The notes below the pieces were generated by a model. That model was not told where the DNA came from, did no database searches, and saw only the letters and a list, made by a program, of their open reading frames with translations. The position numbers and the translations under genes were made by a program. Source: Clostridia bacterium (GTDB taxonomy: Bacteria; Bacillota; Clostridia; Oscillospirales; CAG-272). From it: DNA of 11,009 nucleotides. The stretch is taken from assembly GCA_900753285.1 (NCBI GenBank), contig CAADYN010000038.1:1-11009 (forward strand), read 5' to 3'. This document shows positions 1 to 6,938 of the stretch, piece after piece (within the stretch, counting starts at the first letter, position 1; every line of letters starts with the position of its first letter).

Positions 1-1
1 A

Positions 2-85
2 TTCGGCGGTTGGAGCTACACATGGCTCATATTCATATTCGGGGCGTTTGCCGGAAAAATCATCGACATATTCTTTGGAGACTGA
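2..85 (+). CDS. C-terminal end of an unidentified membrane protein (5' truncated by the window edge)
   Basis: The frame starting at base 2 is open to a TGA at 83-85 and encodes 27 residues ending in LIFIFGAFAGKIIDIFFGD. This is a tryptophan/phenylalanine-rich hydrophobic segment with a short charged tail, as expected for the last transmembrane helix of a small integral membrane protein. The other plus frame over this stretch encodes an H/R-rich peptide that looks non-coding. Its stop lies 17 nt before the start of the MarR-type regulator, so the two are probably cotranscribed; MarR regulators often sit beside the transporter or membrane gene they control. Too little is present to assign a family. 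Confidence 0.55.
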   Translation, partial: FGGWSYTWLIFIFGAFAGKIIDIFFGD

Positions 86-102
86 ATATGGAGGGTTGAC
101 CC

Positions 103-564
103 TTGAATGATTCCTATGACCGCGAGCTAGCGGAAAATTTTCTTGCGTTCATGCTTGACTACTACGCCATGATACGCCGTCACATCGTCGAAAAAAACGA
201 GATAAGATTTCATTCTCACGGATTTTATCTGCTGAATATTTTGGAATCGAACAAAGATGAGCTGCTTACCATGTCCGCCTGTGCCAAGCAGATGAACATA
301 ACAAAGCAGCAGCTGACAAAGCTTGTCGATTTGATGGAAGGGCAGGGCTATGTTGTCCGCTCACACGACGAGAACAACAGACGGCAGATAAGACTTTCGA
401 TAACTCCCGAAGGAGTAAATTACTTCGGGGAGCTGAAAAGCATGATAATCGCCGAAATAATCCATTCGCTTGACAAATTCGATGCGGACGAGCGGACGGA
501 AATAATGGACTGCGCGAAACGATTTTCGGAAATTTTCAAAAACGACAAGACAAGAAATGAATAA
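103..564 (+). CDS. MarR-family winged-helix transcriptional regulator
   Basis: The predicted product is a 153-residue DNA-binding regulator, normal for the MarR family, whose members act as dimers and usually repress nearby genes until a small ligand or oxidant binds. Helical dimerisation segments lie at about residues 8-50 and 110-148. The winged helix-turn-helix spans about 55-104: helix TMSACAKQMNI (56-66), recognition helix beginning TKQQLTKLVD (67-76), and a wing with the family-typical NNRR-x-IRLSITPEG (91-104). The start is TTG at 103, chosen because GGAGGG at 90-95 sits 7 nt upstream; the ATG at 107 is out of frame. It follows a membrane-protein gene by 17 nt and ends in a strong terminator. 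Ligand and target genes cannot be read from the sequence. Two cysteines (residues 60 and 137) could allow redox sensing, but this is speculation. Confidence 0.88.
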   Translation: MNDSYDRELAENFLAFMLDYYAMIRRHIVEKNEIRFHSHGFYLLNILESNKDELLTMSACAKQMNITKQQLTKLVDLMEGQGYVVRSHDENNRRQIRLSITPEGVNYFGELKSMIIAEIIHSLDKFDADERTEIMDCAKRFSEIFKNDKTRNE

Positions 565-572
565 TGACAGCA

Positions 573-619
573 AAAAACGGAAGGCTTCGGTACAATGCGT
601 ATCGTTTCCTTCCGTTTTT
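573..619. terminator. Bidirectional intrinsic terminator between marR-type gene and recD2
   Basis: A perfect 12-bp inverted repeat (AAAAACGGAAGG at 573-584, complement at 608-619) encloses a second stem (588-593 with 599-604, one G-U pair) with a 5-nt loop. The stem ends in a T run on either strand (615-619 on plus; 572-577 read as T6 on minus). It can therefore terminate the regulator gene from the left and recD2 from the right, as expected between convergent genes. Confidence 0.88.
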
Positions 620-630
620 GGTTTTATATT

Positions 631-680
631 AGAGCTAAAGCAGCATAACTATCGAAATCGCTTGACTTGGCTTTAGCTCT
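631..680. repeat. 10-bp perfect inverted repeat overlapping the recD2 stop codon
   Basis: AGAGCTAAAG at 631-640 is exactly complementary to CTTTAGCTCT at 671-680, with 30 nt between. The right arm contains the recD2 stop codon (673-675). On the minus-strand transcript it would form a stem just after the last codons, but it is followed by AATATAAAACC rather than a T run. It is not a standard intrinsic terminator. It could protect the 3' end or add a first pause before the bidirectional terminator. Confidence 0.6.
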
Positions 681-2925
681 CCTCATTTAGCTTTATAATA
701 AAATCCTTCAGCATCGTGCAGCGCGTGACGTGGCGGTCGTTTTGTATCATAGCTCCGAGAACGGACAGCTTTCCCACAAGGATAACCATTCTCGCGCCTC
801 TCGTGACCGCAGTGTAAAGCAGATTCCGCGAAAGGAGCATTGGCGCGCATGAGTACAGGGGAATGATAACCGCGCTGTATTCGCTTCCCTGACTCTTGTG
901 GACTGTGATGGCGTAGGCGTGGTCTATCTCGTCGAGAGCGGTGAAGTCAAGCGTGCAGCGTCTGTCGTCGAATTGTACCTCAAGCGTGTTCTCGTCAGTG
1001 TCAATGTCGTTTATCACGCCGATGTCCCCGTTGTATATCCCCATGCCGGTTTTTCCGTCGTCGCTTTCCCACTCTATCGTGTAGTTATTCTTGGTCTGCA
1101 TGATTCTGTCGCCGACACGAAAGACAACATCGCGGGATTTTTTTTCTTTTTTGCCCTTGTCCGCCGGATTGAGCACCGACTGTATCATTGCGTTGAGGTT
1201 GTCCGTTCCCGACAGTCCTTTCCGAGACGGAGTTATCACCTGAGTTTTCGTTATCATATCCTCGCCGTAGCTTTTCGGGAGACGGTTACAGAACAGGTCG
1301 GTGACGGTCGCGGCAATTCCTTCCTCGGTCTCACGCGGGAGAAAGAAGAAGTCGGAGTCGCGCTTTTCAAGTATCGGCATTTGTCCGTCGTTTATGCGGT
1401 GGGCGTTTGTTATGATAAGACTGCTCTCGGACTGCCTGAATATCTCGCTAAGCCGCACTGTCGGGTAAATTCCCGAGTCTATCACGTCGCCGAGCACATT
1501 TCCGCATCCTACCGAGGGCAGCTGGTCGGAGTCGCCTATCAGAATCAGTCTCGCGCCGTTCTTTATCGCTTTGAGCAAGGCTTCCATGAGGTACACGTCA
1601 ATCATCGAGGACTCGTCTATTATCACGGCGTCTGCGTCAAGGGTGTTGTTCTCGTCACGCAGGAACTTCGCACCGCCTTCAATGTCGGAGGAAGCCGCGT
1701 CCATTTCGAGAAGTCTGTGGATGGTTTTAGCCTCGTGAGAGGTCGCTTCACTCATCCTTTTGGCGGCACGTCCCGTAGGAGCGGCAAGCGCAACCTCAAA
1801 GTCAAGCGAGGAGAAAATCGAGATAAGTCCCTTTATAATGGTCGTTTTTCCTGTTCCGGGACCGCCCGTGAGCACCATAACTCCCTCGGACATTGCAGTG
1901 AACAACGCCTGCCTTTGAGCTTCCGCGTACTTTATACCCGACTGAGCTTCGCATTTCTCTATCATCAGCCGCGCGTCGCTTACGTTCATCCTCGGACAGA
2001 GCTTGTCTATCTTTTTCAGCTTCTCGGCAATGTAAAGCTCGGCGGTGTAGGTTCTCGGCTCGTATATGTAGCGTATTCCGCCCTTCTTCACCGGAACAAG
2101 TGTCAGCTTGGTCAGCGCTTCTTCTATGACAGATGTAATATCCGCGATTTTACCGGAGTCTCCGCCGAACAACAGATCGCAGGTGCAGCGGATGAGGTCG
2201 TCGAGCGGCAGGCAGGTGTGTCCCGATCTTGCGGATTCCGCGCGGAGAACGTACACTGCCCCATGAATGATCCTCTCCGATGAAGCGGGGTCAAGTCCCA
2301 TGCTCATTGCGATGCCGTCCGCACGACTGAATGATATCCCGCGGAAGTCCTCGCACAGCCTGTACGGATTCGCGCGTATCTTGTCGACAGCAGCTCCGCC
2401 CCATTTTTTGTATATCTTCATGGCGGTCTGCGGAGTGAAAAGGTCGCGGCAGAACATCATAACCGCACGTGCGCCGGATATGGATTTGAAGTTTTCGGAG
2501 ATTGTCTCAGCTTTCTTGCGCGTGATTCCGGGAACTTCGGCGAGCCAGTCGGGATGCTCCTCTATTACCTTGAACGCATCGGTGCCGAACTGTTCCACTA
2601 TCTTTTGTGCAGTTTTCGGGCCGATTCCCTTGACCGCACCCGACGAGAGATAACGCAGAATGTCGCTCTCCTCCGCCGGAAGAGTTTTTTCGTAGGTCTG
2701 AGCTTCAAACTGCTTTCCGTAGGTCTTGTGGTTGACCCATTTTCCCGTGACTGTCAGCTTGTCCCCGTCGGTGAGGTACGGTATAATGCCCGTGACGGTG
2801 ACAGGGTAGCCAGAGGTGTCCTCCATCTCAAAAACCACGTAGCCGTTGTCCTCGTTCTGGTAAATTATGGAGTCGACTATACCCGACACAGTCTCTTGCT
2901 CTTCAGTTCTAATATCGTTGTTCAT
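673..2925 (-). CDS. recD2: RecD2-type ATP-dependent 5'-3' DNA helicase (YrrC family)
   Basis: A 750-residue superfamily 1B helicase acting in DNA repair and replication-fork maintenance; RecD2 works without RecB and RecC. The N-terminal OB-like region (VSGIVDSIIYQNEDNGYVVF, about 13-32) and tandem helix-hairpin-helix motifs (about 93-147) are typical. Helicase motifs appear in order: Walker A GGPGTGKT (354-361), motif Ia APTGRAAKR, Walker B IIDESS (435-440), motif III GDSDQLPS (464-471), FRQ in motif IV (496-498), and motif VI VHKSQGSE (675-682), then LLYTAVTRG. All key residues are present. The start is ATG at 2923-2925, because GGAGGA (2931-2936) precedes it by 5 nt. An in-frame ATG 28 codons upstream lies inside the previous gene's terminator hairpin and upstream of the promoter, so it is rejected. 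It has its own promoter and is probably a single-gene unit. Confidence 0.95.
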   Translation of the reverse strand: MNNDIRTEEQETVSGIVDSIIYQNEDNGYVVFEMEDTSGYPVTVTGIIPYLTDGDKLTVTGKWVNHKTYGKQFEAQTYEKTLPAEESDILRYLSSGAVKGIGPKTAQKIVEQFGTDAFKVIEEHPDWLAEVPGITRKKAETISENFKSISGARAVMMFCRDLFTPQTAMKIYKKWGGAAVDKIRANPYRLCEDFRGISFSRADGIAMSMGLDPASSERIIHGAVYVLRAESARSGHTCLPLDDLIRCTCDLLFGGDSGKIADITSVIEEALTKLTLVPVKKGGIRYIYEPRTYTAELYIAEKLKKIDKLCPRMNVSDARLMIEKCEAQSGIKYAEAQRQALFTAMSEGVMVLTGGPGTGKTTIIKGLISIFSSLDFEVALAAPTGRAAKRMSEATSHEAKTIHRLLEMDAASSDIEGGAKFLRDENNTLDADAVIIDESSMIDVYLMEALLKAIKNGARLILIGDSDQLPSVGCGNVLGDVIDSGIYPTVRLSEIFRQSESSLIITNAHRINDGQMPILEKRDSDFFFLPRETEEGIAATVTDLFCNRLPKSYGEDMITKTQVITPSRKGLSGTDNLNAMIQSVLNPADKGKKEKKSRDVVFRVGDRIMQTKNNYTIEWESDDGKTGMGIYNGDIGVINDIDTDENTLEVQFDDRRCTLDFTALDEIDHAYAITVHKSQGSEYSAVIIPLYSCAPMLLSRNLLYTAVTRGARMVILVGKLSVLGAMIQNDRHVTRCTMLKDFIIKLNEES

Positions 2926-2952
2926 GCTGTTCCTCCGCGGCTTAATAAGATA

Positions 2953-2981
2953 ATTATACCCCAAAACCGCCGAAAAGTCAA
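2953..2981 (-). promoter_or_regulatory. Sigma-A promoter of recD2
   Basis: Read on the minus strand, TTGACT (2976-2981) is followed by a 17-nt spacer and a perfect TATAAT (2953-2958). Transcription would begin near 2946, about 20 nt before the ATG at 2925, giving a very short leader. The -35 box adjoins the T-rich tail of the upstream gene's terminator, so termination and re-initiation are packed into about 80 bp. Confidence 0.8.
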
Positions 2982-3034
2982 ATAAAAAGAAAATCCGCCG
3001 CTCTCTCATGCTATATCACGAGGGAGAAGCGGAT
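2982..3034 (-). terminator. Intrinsic terminator of the solute-binding protein gene
   Basis: On the minus strand ATCCGC (3029-3034) pairs with 2993-2998 and CTCCCTC (3020-3026) with 3001-3007, separated by a 2x2 internal loop and capped by a 12-nt loop. A T-rich run (ATTTTCTTTTTATTT) follows at about 2979-2993. It lies 10 nt after the stop at 3045. Confidence 0.8.
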
Positions 3035-3044
3035 GATGCTTTAG

Positions 3045-4544
3045 TTAATATTCGAGATTCTTGAAGTCTTCGATAACTCTGTCGAGCATCTTGTTTATAA
3101 TCTTCTGTGATTTTGTCGCGCCGGAGACGTAGGTGTTGTTCTTTGTGTTGTAGATTCCGTTGTAGAGGTTCGCGAAGTTTCCGCCCCATGAGAAGTCAAC
3201 CGCCCAGTCGTAGGATTTTGTGTCAAAGATAATATCAAGCATTTCAACGGATTCGGTATCGCGCACGAGCTTAGCGGCAAAGAGAACGTCGTACAGCGCG
3301 GAACGAACCGTATCAGTCGAGAATCCGCAGAGAACTTCGAGGATAATTCCCGTTCTGTCGGGATCTTTGTTCGTCATGGGGATAGCGTAAGCCGTCGTCC
3401 ATCCGTTTGAGACGTAGTTGCCGTATCGCTCCTGAGCTTCGTCCTTTTTCGCCATGGGAATTACGCCGAAGTCGCTTTCCATCTCGCGCAGAGAGTTTAT
3501 CGGACCGAGCATATTTCCGCAGAACACTACAGTACCCTTGAAGAATTGATCCCAGTTCGCGGTGTAGGTCATCTGCTTTTCTACCATGTAGTTGAAGAGC
3601 GTGTCGACTGCGCTGATGTGACTTTCGGTGAGGATGTTCACTTCAAGGTTGCCCTCGCTGTCAATGTCGCACGACTTCTCACCCATAGCGTATATCCAGT
3701 GCTTGATGTGGTCGTTGCACTCGATATGTCCGACGATATCCTTTCCGACTACCATCTTGCCGTTGCCGTCCACGTCTTTTTCGCAGGCTTTTGCCATTTC
3801 GTACATTCTGTCGATAGTCCACTTGCCTTCAAGCACGTCCTGATACGGGAGTCCGAAGCCGTTTTCTTCAAGTATGGTTTTGTTGGCGAACAGCACTTCA
3901 ACCGCAAAGTCGTCGTACACATTAATGTCGCCCGATATCCAGTAGAGCTTGGAGTTCCACAGAGTGAACGCGTCGACTATGTTCTTGTCCCACCATGAGT
4001 TTTTCGTGTCGAGGTGATCCATGAGATTGAGGAAAAGTCCGTTCTGAGCCTGAGGACCTATGGTTTCCATTCCGTTGAGAACAGTGTCGTAGTCGGTCGC
4101 TCCGGCTGTAACCTCAGTTCTGACTTGATCGCGTATAGCACCGTCGCTGTTTCCGTAAACGGGAGTTACTTTTATGCCGAGCAGGTCTTCCGTTGCGAGA
4201 TTGCGTGTGAATATTGCATCGTTGAGCGGAGTTCCGTTTGTTTCTTCAGTCCAAACCTCGCTTATGTCGGTGAGTCCTGTTTGGTCACCGAAATGTGCGC
4301 CGGGAGCGGGAGCGAGAACCTTGTACTCATAGCCGTCGTAGCTGTAGGATGAGTATTTTTCTCGCACAGTGTCGGTTACGGTCTTCTCGGCTTCGGTTTC
4401 GGACTCCGATTCCGTATTTGAAGCAGACTGCTGTACGGTTTCGGATGAGGCGGATTTGGTTTCTTCTCCCCCGTTGTCGGAGCAGGATAAAAGAGACAGA
4501 GCCGCGAGGATTAACGCAAGGGATAACGAGATACACTTTTTCAT
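3045..4544 (-). CDS. Extracellular solute-binding lipoprotein of an ABC transporter (family 1-like)
   Basis: A 499-residue predicted lipoprotein. Residues 1-20 form a lipoprotein signal peptide (MKK, then a hydrophobic core) ending in the lipobox LLSC, with Cys21 as the lipidated residue. A Ser/Glu/Thr-rich linker covers about 22-60 and would tether the protein to the outer face of the membrane. The remainder resembles family 1 (sugar or peptide type) solute-binding proteins, with segments such as NGTPLNDAIFTRNLATEDLLGIKV, SWWDKNIVD and GNYVSNGWTTAYAIP; that assignment is from overall pattern, not a single diagnostic motif. The start ATG (4542-4544) has AAAGGA upstream at a rather long 11-nt spacing. 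No permease or ATPase gene lies beside it, so it is an orphan here and the substrate is unknown. It has its own promoter and terminator. Confidence 0.82.
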   Translation of the reverse strand: MKKCISLSLALILAALSLLSCSDNGGEETKSASSETVQQSASNTESESETEAEKTVTDTVREKYSSYSYDGYEYKVLAPAPGAHFGDQTGLTDISEVWTEETNGTPLNDAIFTRNLATEDLLGIKVTPVYGNSDGAIRDQVRTEVTAGATDYDTVLNGMETIGPQAQNGLFLNLMDHLDTKNSWWDKNIVDAFTLWNSKLYWISGDINVYDDFAVEVLFANKTILEENGFGLPYQDVLEGKWTIDRMYEMAKACEKDVDGNGKMVVGKDIVGHIECNDHIKHWIYAMGEKSCDIDSEGNLEVNILTESHISAVDTLFNYMVEKQMTYTANWDQFFKGTVVFCGNMLGPINSLREMESDFGVIPMAKKDEAQERYGNYVSNGWTTAYAIPMTNKDPDRTGIILEVLCGFSTDTVRSALYDVLFAAKLVRDTESVEMLDIIFDTKSYDWAVDFSWGGNFANLYNGIYNTKNNTYVSGATKSQKIINKMLDRVIEDFKNLEY

Positions 4545-4608
4545 AAAACACCAAATCCTTTCAGTTGCAATAATAGTTAAAATTTACAGAACTAATAGTA
4601 GTGTAAAT

Positions 4609-4637
4609 AGTTTATCAAATATCGGCGTGGAAGTCAA
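4609..4637 (-). promoter_or_regulatory. Predicted sigma-A promoter of the solute-binding protein gene
   Basis: On the minus strand TTGACT (4632-4637), a 17-nt spacer and TAAACT (4609-4614) form a plausible promoter. The -35 is near consensus and the -10 matches 4 of 6 positions. The leader would be about 58 nt. The weak -10 and flanking inverted half-sites suggest a regulated rather than constitutive promoter. Confidence 0.6.
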
Positions 4638-4660
4638 TACCGAAAGTAAAATTTGATAAA
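4611..4660. repeat. Inverted 10-bp half-sites flanking the solute-binding protein promoter (candidate operator)
   Basis: TTTATCAAAT at 4611-4620 is the exact reverse complement of ATTTGATAAA at 4651-4660. The centres are 40 bp apart, about four helical turns. The first overlaps the predicted -10 box; the second lies about 13 bp upstream of the -35. This geometry fits a repressor or activator binding two sites on one DNA face, but the sites are A+T-rich and chance is possible. Confidence 0.4.
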
Positions 4661-4677
4661 TATCAGCAGGTAATCGT

Positions 4678-4727
4678 AAAAAAACAAAAGCCCGCACAGC
4701 CTAAGTGAAAACTCAAGCAGTGCGGGC
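4678..4727 (-). terminator. Intrinsic terminator of metK
   Basis: On the minus strand GCCCGCAC (4720-4727) pairs perfectly with GTGCGGGC (4690-4697) over a 22-nt loop, and is followed at once by TTTTGTTTTTTT (4678-4689). It begins 17 nt after the metK stop. Confidence 0.92.
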
Positions 4728-4744
4728 GATATTATTCAGCTGAA

Positions 4745-5926
4745 TTAAAAATTGAACGAAGCCTTGATTTCCTCGGCGAAGTCGCGCTTTTCCCACGGTG
4801 CATTGAGATCTTCGCGACCCATGTGACCGTAAGCGGCGAGGTCTCCGTAGATAGGTCTGCGCAAGTCGAAGCGGCTGATAATAGCAGCAGGACGCATATC
4901 GACCTTTTCACGGATGAAATCGGCGAGAACGGAGTCGTCAATCTTGCCTGTGCCGAAGGTGTCAACGAGGACGGAAACGGGATGAGCAACGCCGATAGCG
5001 TAAGCAAGCTGAACTTCGCAGCGGTTTGCGATTCCGGAGGCTACAACGTTCTTCGCGATGTAACGAGCCATGTAGGACGCGCTTCTGTCAACCTTTGTCG
5101 GGTCCTTGCCGGAGAACGCGCCGCCACCGTGACGTGAATATCCGCCGTAGGTGTCAACGATAATCTTTCTGCCTGTCAGTCCGCTGTCGCCCATAGGACC
5201 GCCGATAACGAATCTGCCTGTCGGGTTGACGTAAATTTTGGTGTCGTCGTCGAGCATTTCCACGGGGAGAGTGGGTCTGATAACCTCGCGGATGATGTCC
5301 TCACGGATTTTGTCGAGGGAGGTGTCGGGGTCGTGCTGGGAAGAAACAACCACGGTGTCAATGCGCACGGGCTTGTCGTCGTCGTATTCTACAGTAACCT
5401 GCGTTTTTCCGTCGGGTCTGAGGTAGGGAAGAGTGCCGTTCTTGCGGACTTCGGTCAGCTTCTTTGCCATTTTGTGCGCGAGGGAGATGGGGAGGGGCAT
5501 AAGCTCGGGAGTTTCGTCGCAGGCATAGCCGAACATAAGTCCCTGGTCGCCCGCGCCTGTGTTGAACTCGTCGGTTTCGATGCCTTCCTTTGACTCAAGG
5601 GAGTTGTCGACGCCGAGAGCGATATCGGGGGACTGCTCGTGTATTGAGTTTATGACAGCGCAGGTGGAGCCGTCGAAGCCGTACTTTGCTCTGTCGTAGC
5701 CTATATCAAGCACAGTCTTGCGGACGATGGACTGAATGTCAACGTAGCTGCTTGTTGTTATCTCGCCCATGACCATAACAAGACCGGTCGTGCAGCAGGT
5801 TTCGCAGGCAACACGGGACATGGGATCGTTCTTCAGCATCTCGTCAAGTATGCGGTCGGAAATCTGGTCGCAAATTTTGTCGGGATGTCCTTCGGTAACG
5901 GATTCGGAAGTGAAAAGTCTTTTCAT
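4745..5926 (-). CDS. metK: S-adenosylmethionine synthetase (methionine adenosyltransferase)
   Basis: A 393-residue cytosolic enzyme that makes S-adenosylmethionine from methionine and ATP, hydrolysing the triphosphate to phosphate and pyrophosphate; normally a homotetramer using Mg2+ and K+. The family signatures are intact: GHPDKICDQISD (13-24, ATP and methionine site), the hexapeptide GAGDQG (124-129), and the phosphate-binding loop GGGAFSGKDPTKVDRSA (267-283). The length matches bacterial MetK (about 380-400) and the N-terminus MKRLFTSESVTEGHPDK is canonical, so the start at 5924-5926 is secure; GAAAGGA lies 4 nt upstream. The leader carries a SAM-I riboswitch with an attenuator, which makes expression self-limiting. 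The gene ends in its own terminator and is a single-gene unit. Confidence 0.98.
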   Translation of the reverse strand: MKRLFTSESVTEGHPDKICDQISDRILDEMLKNDPMSRVACETCCTTGLVMVMGEITTSSYVDIQSIVRKTVLDIGYDRAKYGFDGSTCAVINSIHEQSPDIALGVDNSLESKEGIETDEFNTGAGDQGLMFGYACDETPELMPLPISLAHKMAKKLTEVRKNGTLPYLRPDGKTQVTVEYDDDKPVRIDTVVVSSQHDPDTSLDKIREDIIREVIRPTLPVEMLDDDTKIYVNPTGRFVIGGPMGDSGLTGRKIIVDTYGGYSRHGGGAFSGKDPTKVDRSASYMARYIAKNVVASGIANRCEVQLAYAIGVAHPVSVLVDTFGTGKIDDSVLADFIREKVDMRPAAIISRFDLRRPIYGDLAAYGHMGREDLNAPWEKRDFAEEIKASFNF

Positions 5927-5951
5927 AGTATCCTTTCATCGGCTGAGGTAT

Positions 5952-5987
5952 AAAAAATGTTCTCATCCAAGACAGAACGAGAACATT
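5952..5987 (-). terminator. Riboswitch-controlled attenuator upstream of metK
   Basis: On the minus strand AATGTTCTC (5979-5987) pairs with GAGAACATT (5956-5964) and is followed by a T run that ends at 5952, giving a classic intrinsic terminator 25 nt before the metK start codon. The competing antiterminator is also visible: GACAGA (6008-6013) pairs with TCTGTC (5971-5976), and GAG (6004-6006) with CTC (5979-5981). That helix takes up the 3' strand of aptamer helix P1 and part of the terminator's 5' arm. SAM binding, which stabilises P1, would release the terminator and switch metK off. Confidence 0.9.
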
Positions 5988-6002
5988 GTTGTTTACAGAA
6001 TT

Positions 6003-6098
6003 ACTCATCTGTCAGGAATTGGCACCTTGTCACATGAGATAATCTCGGATAGGTTGCCGGGCGTCACAGAGCCAGTCTCTCAGCCACTCTTGATAAGT
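6003..6098 (-). promoter_or_regulatory. SAM-I (S-box) riboswitch aptamer of metK
   Basis: Read on the minus strand, the leader contains the S-box landmarks in order: CTTATCAAGAG, GAGAGACTGGC, GCCCGGCAACC and AAGGTGCCAATTCCTG. Helix P1 forms between ACTTATC (6092-6098) and GATGAGT (6003-6009), with one G-U pair. The aptamer is about 96 nt, standard for the class, and lies directly before a terminator/antiterminator platform. It senses S-adenosylmethionine, the product of the gene it controls. Confidence 0.96.
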
Positions 6099-6121
6099 TG
6101 TATTAAATTTTTAGCGGATAT

Positions 6122-6150
6122 ATTATACCACATTCCGCGTACTATTGCAA
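6122..6150 (-). promoter_or_regulatory. Sigma-A promoter of the metK riboswitch transcript
   Basis: On the minus strand TTGCAA (6145-6150), a 17-nt spacer and a perfect TATAAT (6122-6127), preceded by TGG, form an extended -10 promoter. Initiation near 6115 would place the whole aptamer in the transcript, about 17 nt from its 5' end. The -35 box sits inside a 12-bp palindrome, CTATTGCAATAG (6142-6153). Confidence 0.8.
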
Positions 6151-6207
6151 TAGCTTTTTAGAAAAATTTATATAATCGCACGATAAAGTATGGCGTATAT
6201 CAAATCC

Positions 6208-6930
6208 TTATTTTATCGAGAACGAGCCGCCGAGCTTTACTATGAAGTAGACGAGCGACAGAACTGCCACCAAAGCCGCGACAACTACCGTAATTATGTA
6301 GGAAACCGACTTCTTGCCATTTTCGCTTTTGCCGGGGATAACTCCGATGGGAGCTTCCTGCCCCTTCGCTACGCTGACGCTGACAAATCCCGCGAGCCTT
6401 ATTGCCTTAGACACGGGCTTGTAGATGAGGAAGACGATGGACGCGTTGAAGATACCCTTCGTGAGGTTGAACGGCAGAAGGAGCGTCGGAATGAGCTGCA
6501 CTACGTCGGACGTGGAAACTCCCATGTAGAACGGCGTGATGATGAGGTTAGCGACCATCATAACCGCGGTCATGGAGACGACCGAAGCCAGCATACCGAG
6601 AAGTGCGCCGGTCATTGTTCTCTTGCGTGAGTAGATGAAGCTGCCGACGCAGACGAAAACCGCACTGGCAAGCACGTTCATGATAAGCCCGTAGACGCCC
6701 GTTGAGCTGATGGTGACGAACTCGATAAGCCCCACGATAACGGACATCGCAAGACCGTACACCGGACCGAACAGCATTGCGCCGACCGTCATAACGGAAT
6801 CCTTCAAATCAAACGAAAGGAAGGAAGCGCGGAAGTGGAAAAGTACGCAGCAGACGTAAGCAAAAGCGGAAAAAACTCCGACAGCAACGATAGTTTTGAT
6901 TTTGTCAGACTTATAAGTGGTTTTAGACAT
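6208..6930 (-). CDS. ribU: RibU-type substrate-specific (S) subunit of an ECF riboflavin transporter
   Basis: A 240-residue integral membrane protein that would bind riboflavin and join the shared ECF energising module (EcfA, EcfA', EcfT), none of which is encoded here. Hydrophobic helices lie at about 12-32, 46-72, 79-100, 106-131 and 144-170, plus an extra C-terminal one at 208-232. Segments resembling RibU include FLSFDLKDSVMTVGAMLFGP (37-56), YGLIMNVLAS (80-89) and ANLIITPFYMG (127-137). An FMN riboswitch directly upstream strongly supports riboflavin as substrate. The C-terminus is longer than in minimal RibU proteins: a polar stretch (about 171-207) and an added helix. The start ATG (6928-6930) has GGGAG (6939-6943) 8 nt upstream. 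No convincing T-tailed terminator follows the stop before the metK promoter. Confidence 0.88.
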   Translation of the reverse strand: MSKTTYKSDKIKTIVAVGVFSAFAYVCCVLFHFRASFLSFDLKDSVMTVGAMLFGPVYGLAMSVIVGLIEFVTISSTGVYGLIMNVLASAVFVCVGSFIYSRKRTMTGALLGMLASVVSMTAVMMVANLIITPFYMGVSTSDVVQLIPTLLLPFNLTKGIFNASIVFLIYKPVSKAIRLAGFVSVSVAKGQEAPIGVIPGKSENGKKSVSYIITVVVAALVAVLSLVYFIVKLGGSFSIK

Positions 6931-6938
6931 GGTAATTA

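Noticed and set aside
898..2283. Long plus-strand open frame (461 codons) opposite recD2
   Set aside because: It is antisense to a helicase with every motif intact, has no recognisable domain or upstream ribosome-binding site, and its composition mirrors the codon pattern of the real gene.
2926..3009. Upstream ATG that would lengthen RecD2 by 28 residues
   Set aside because: It lies inside the preceding terminator hairpin and upstream of the recD2 promoter; the ATG at 2925 has GGAGGA at good spacing and the family's usual N-terminus.
6142..6153. 12-bp palindrome CTATTGCAATAG over the metK -35 box considered as an operator
   Set aside because: It is short and A+T-rich, the promoter already has riboswitch control, and no second copy is seen at another promoter here.
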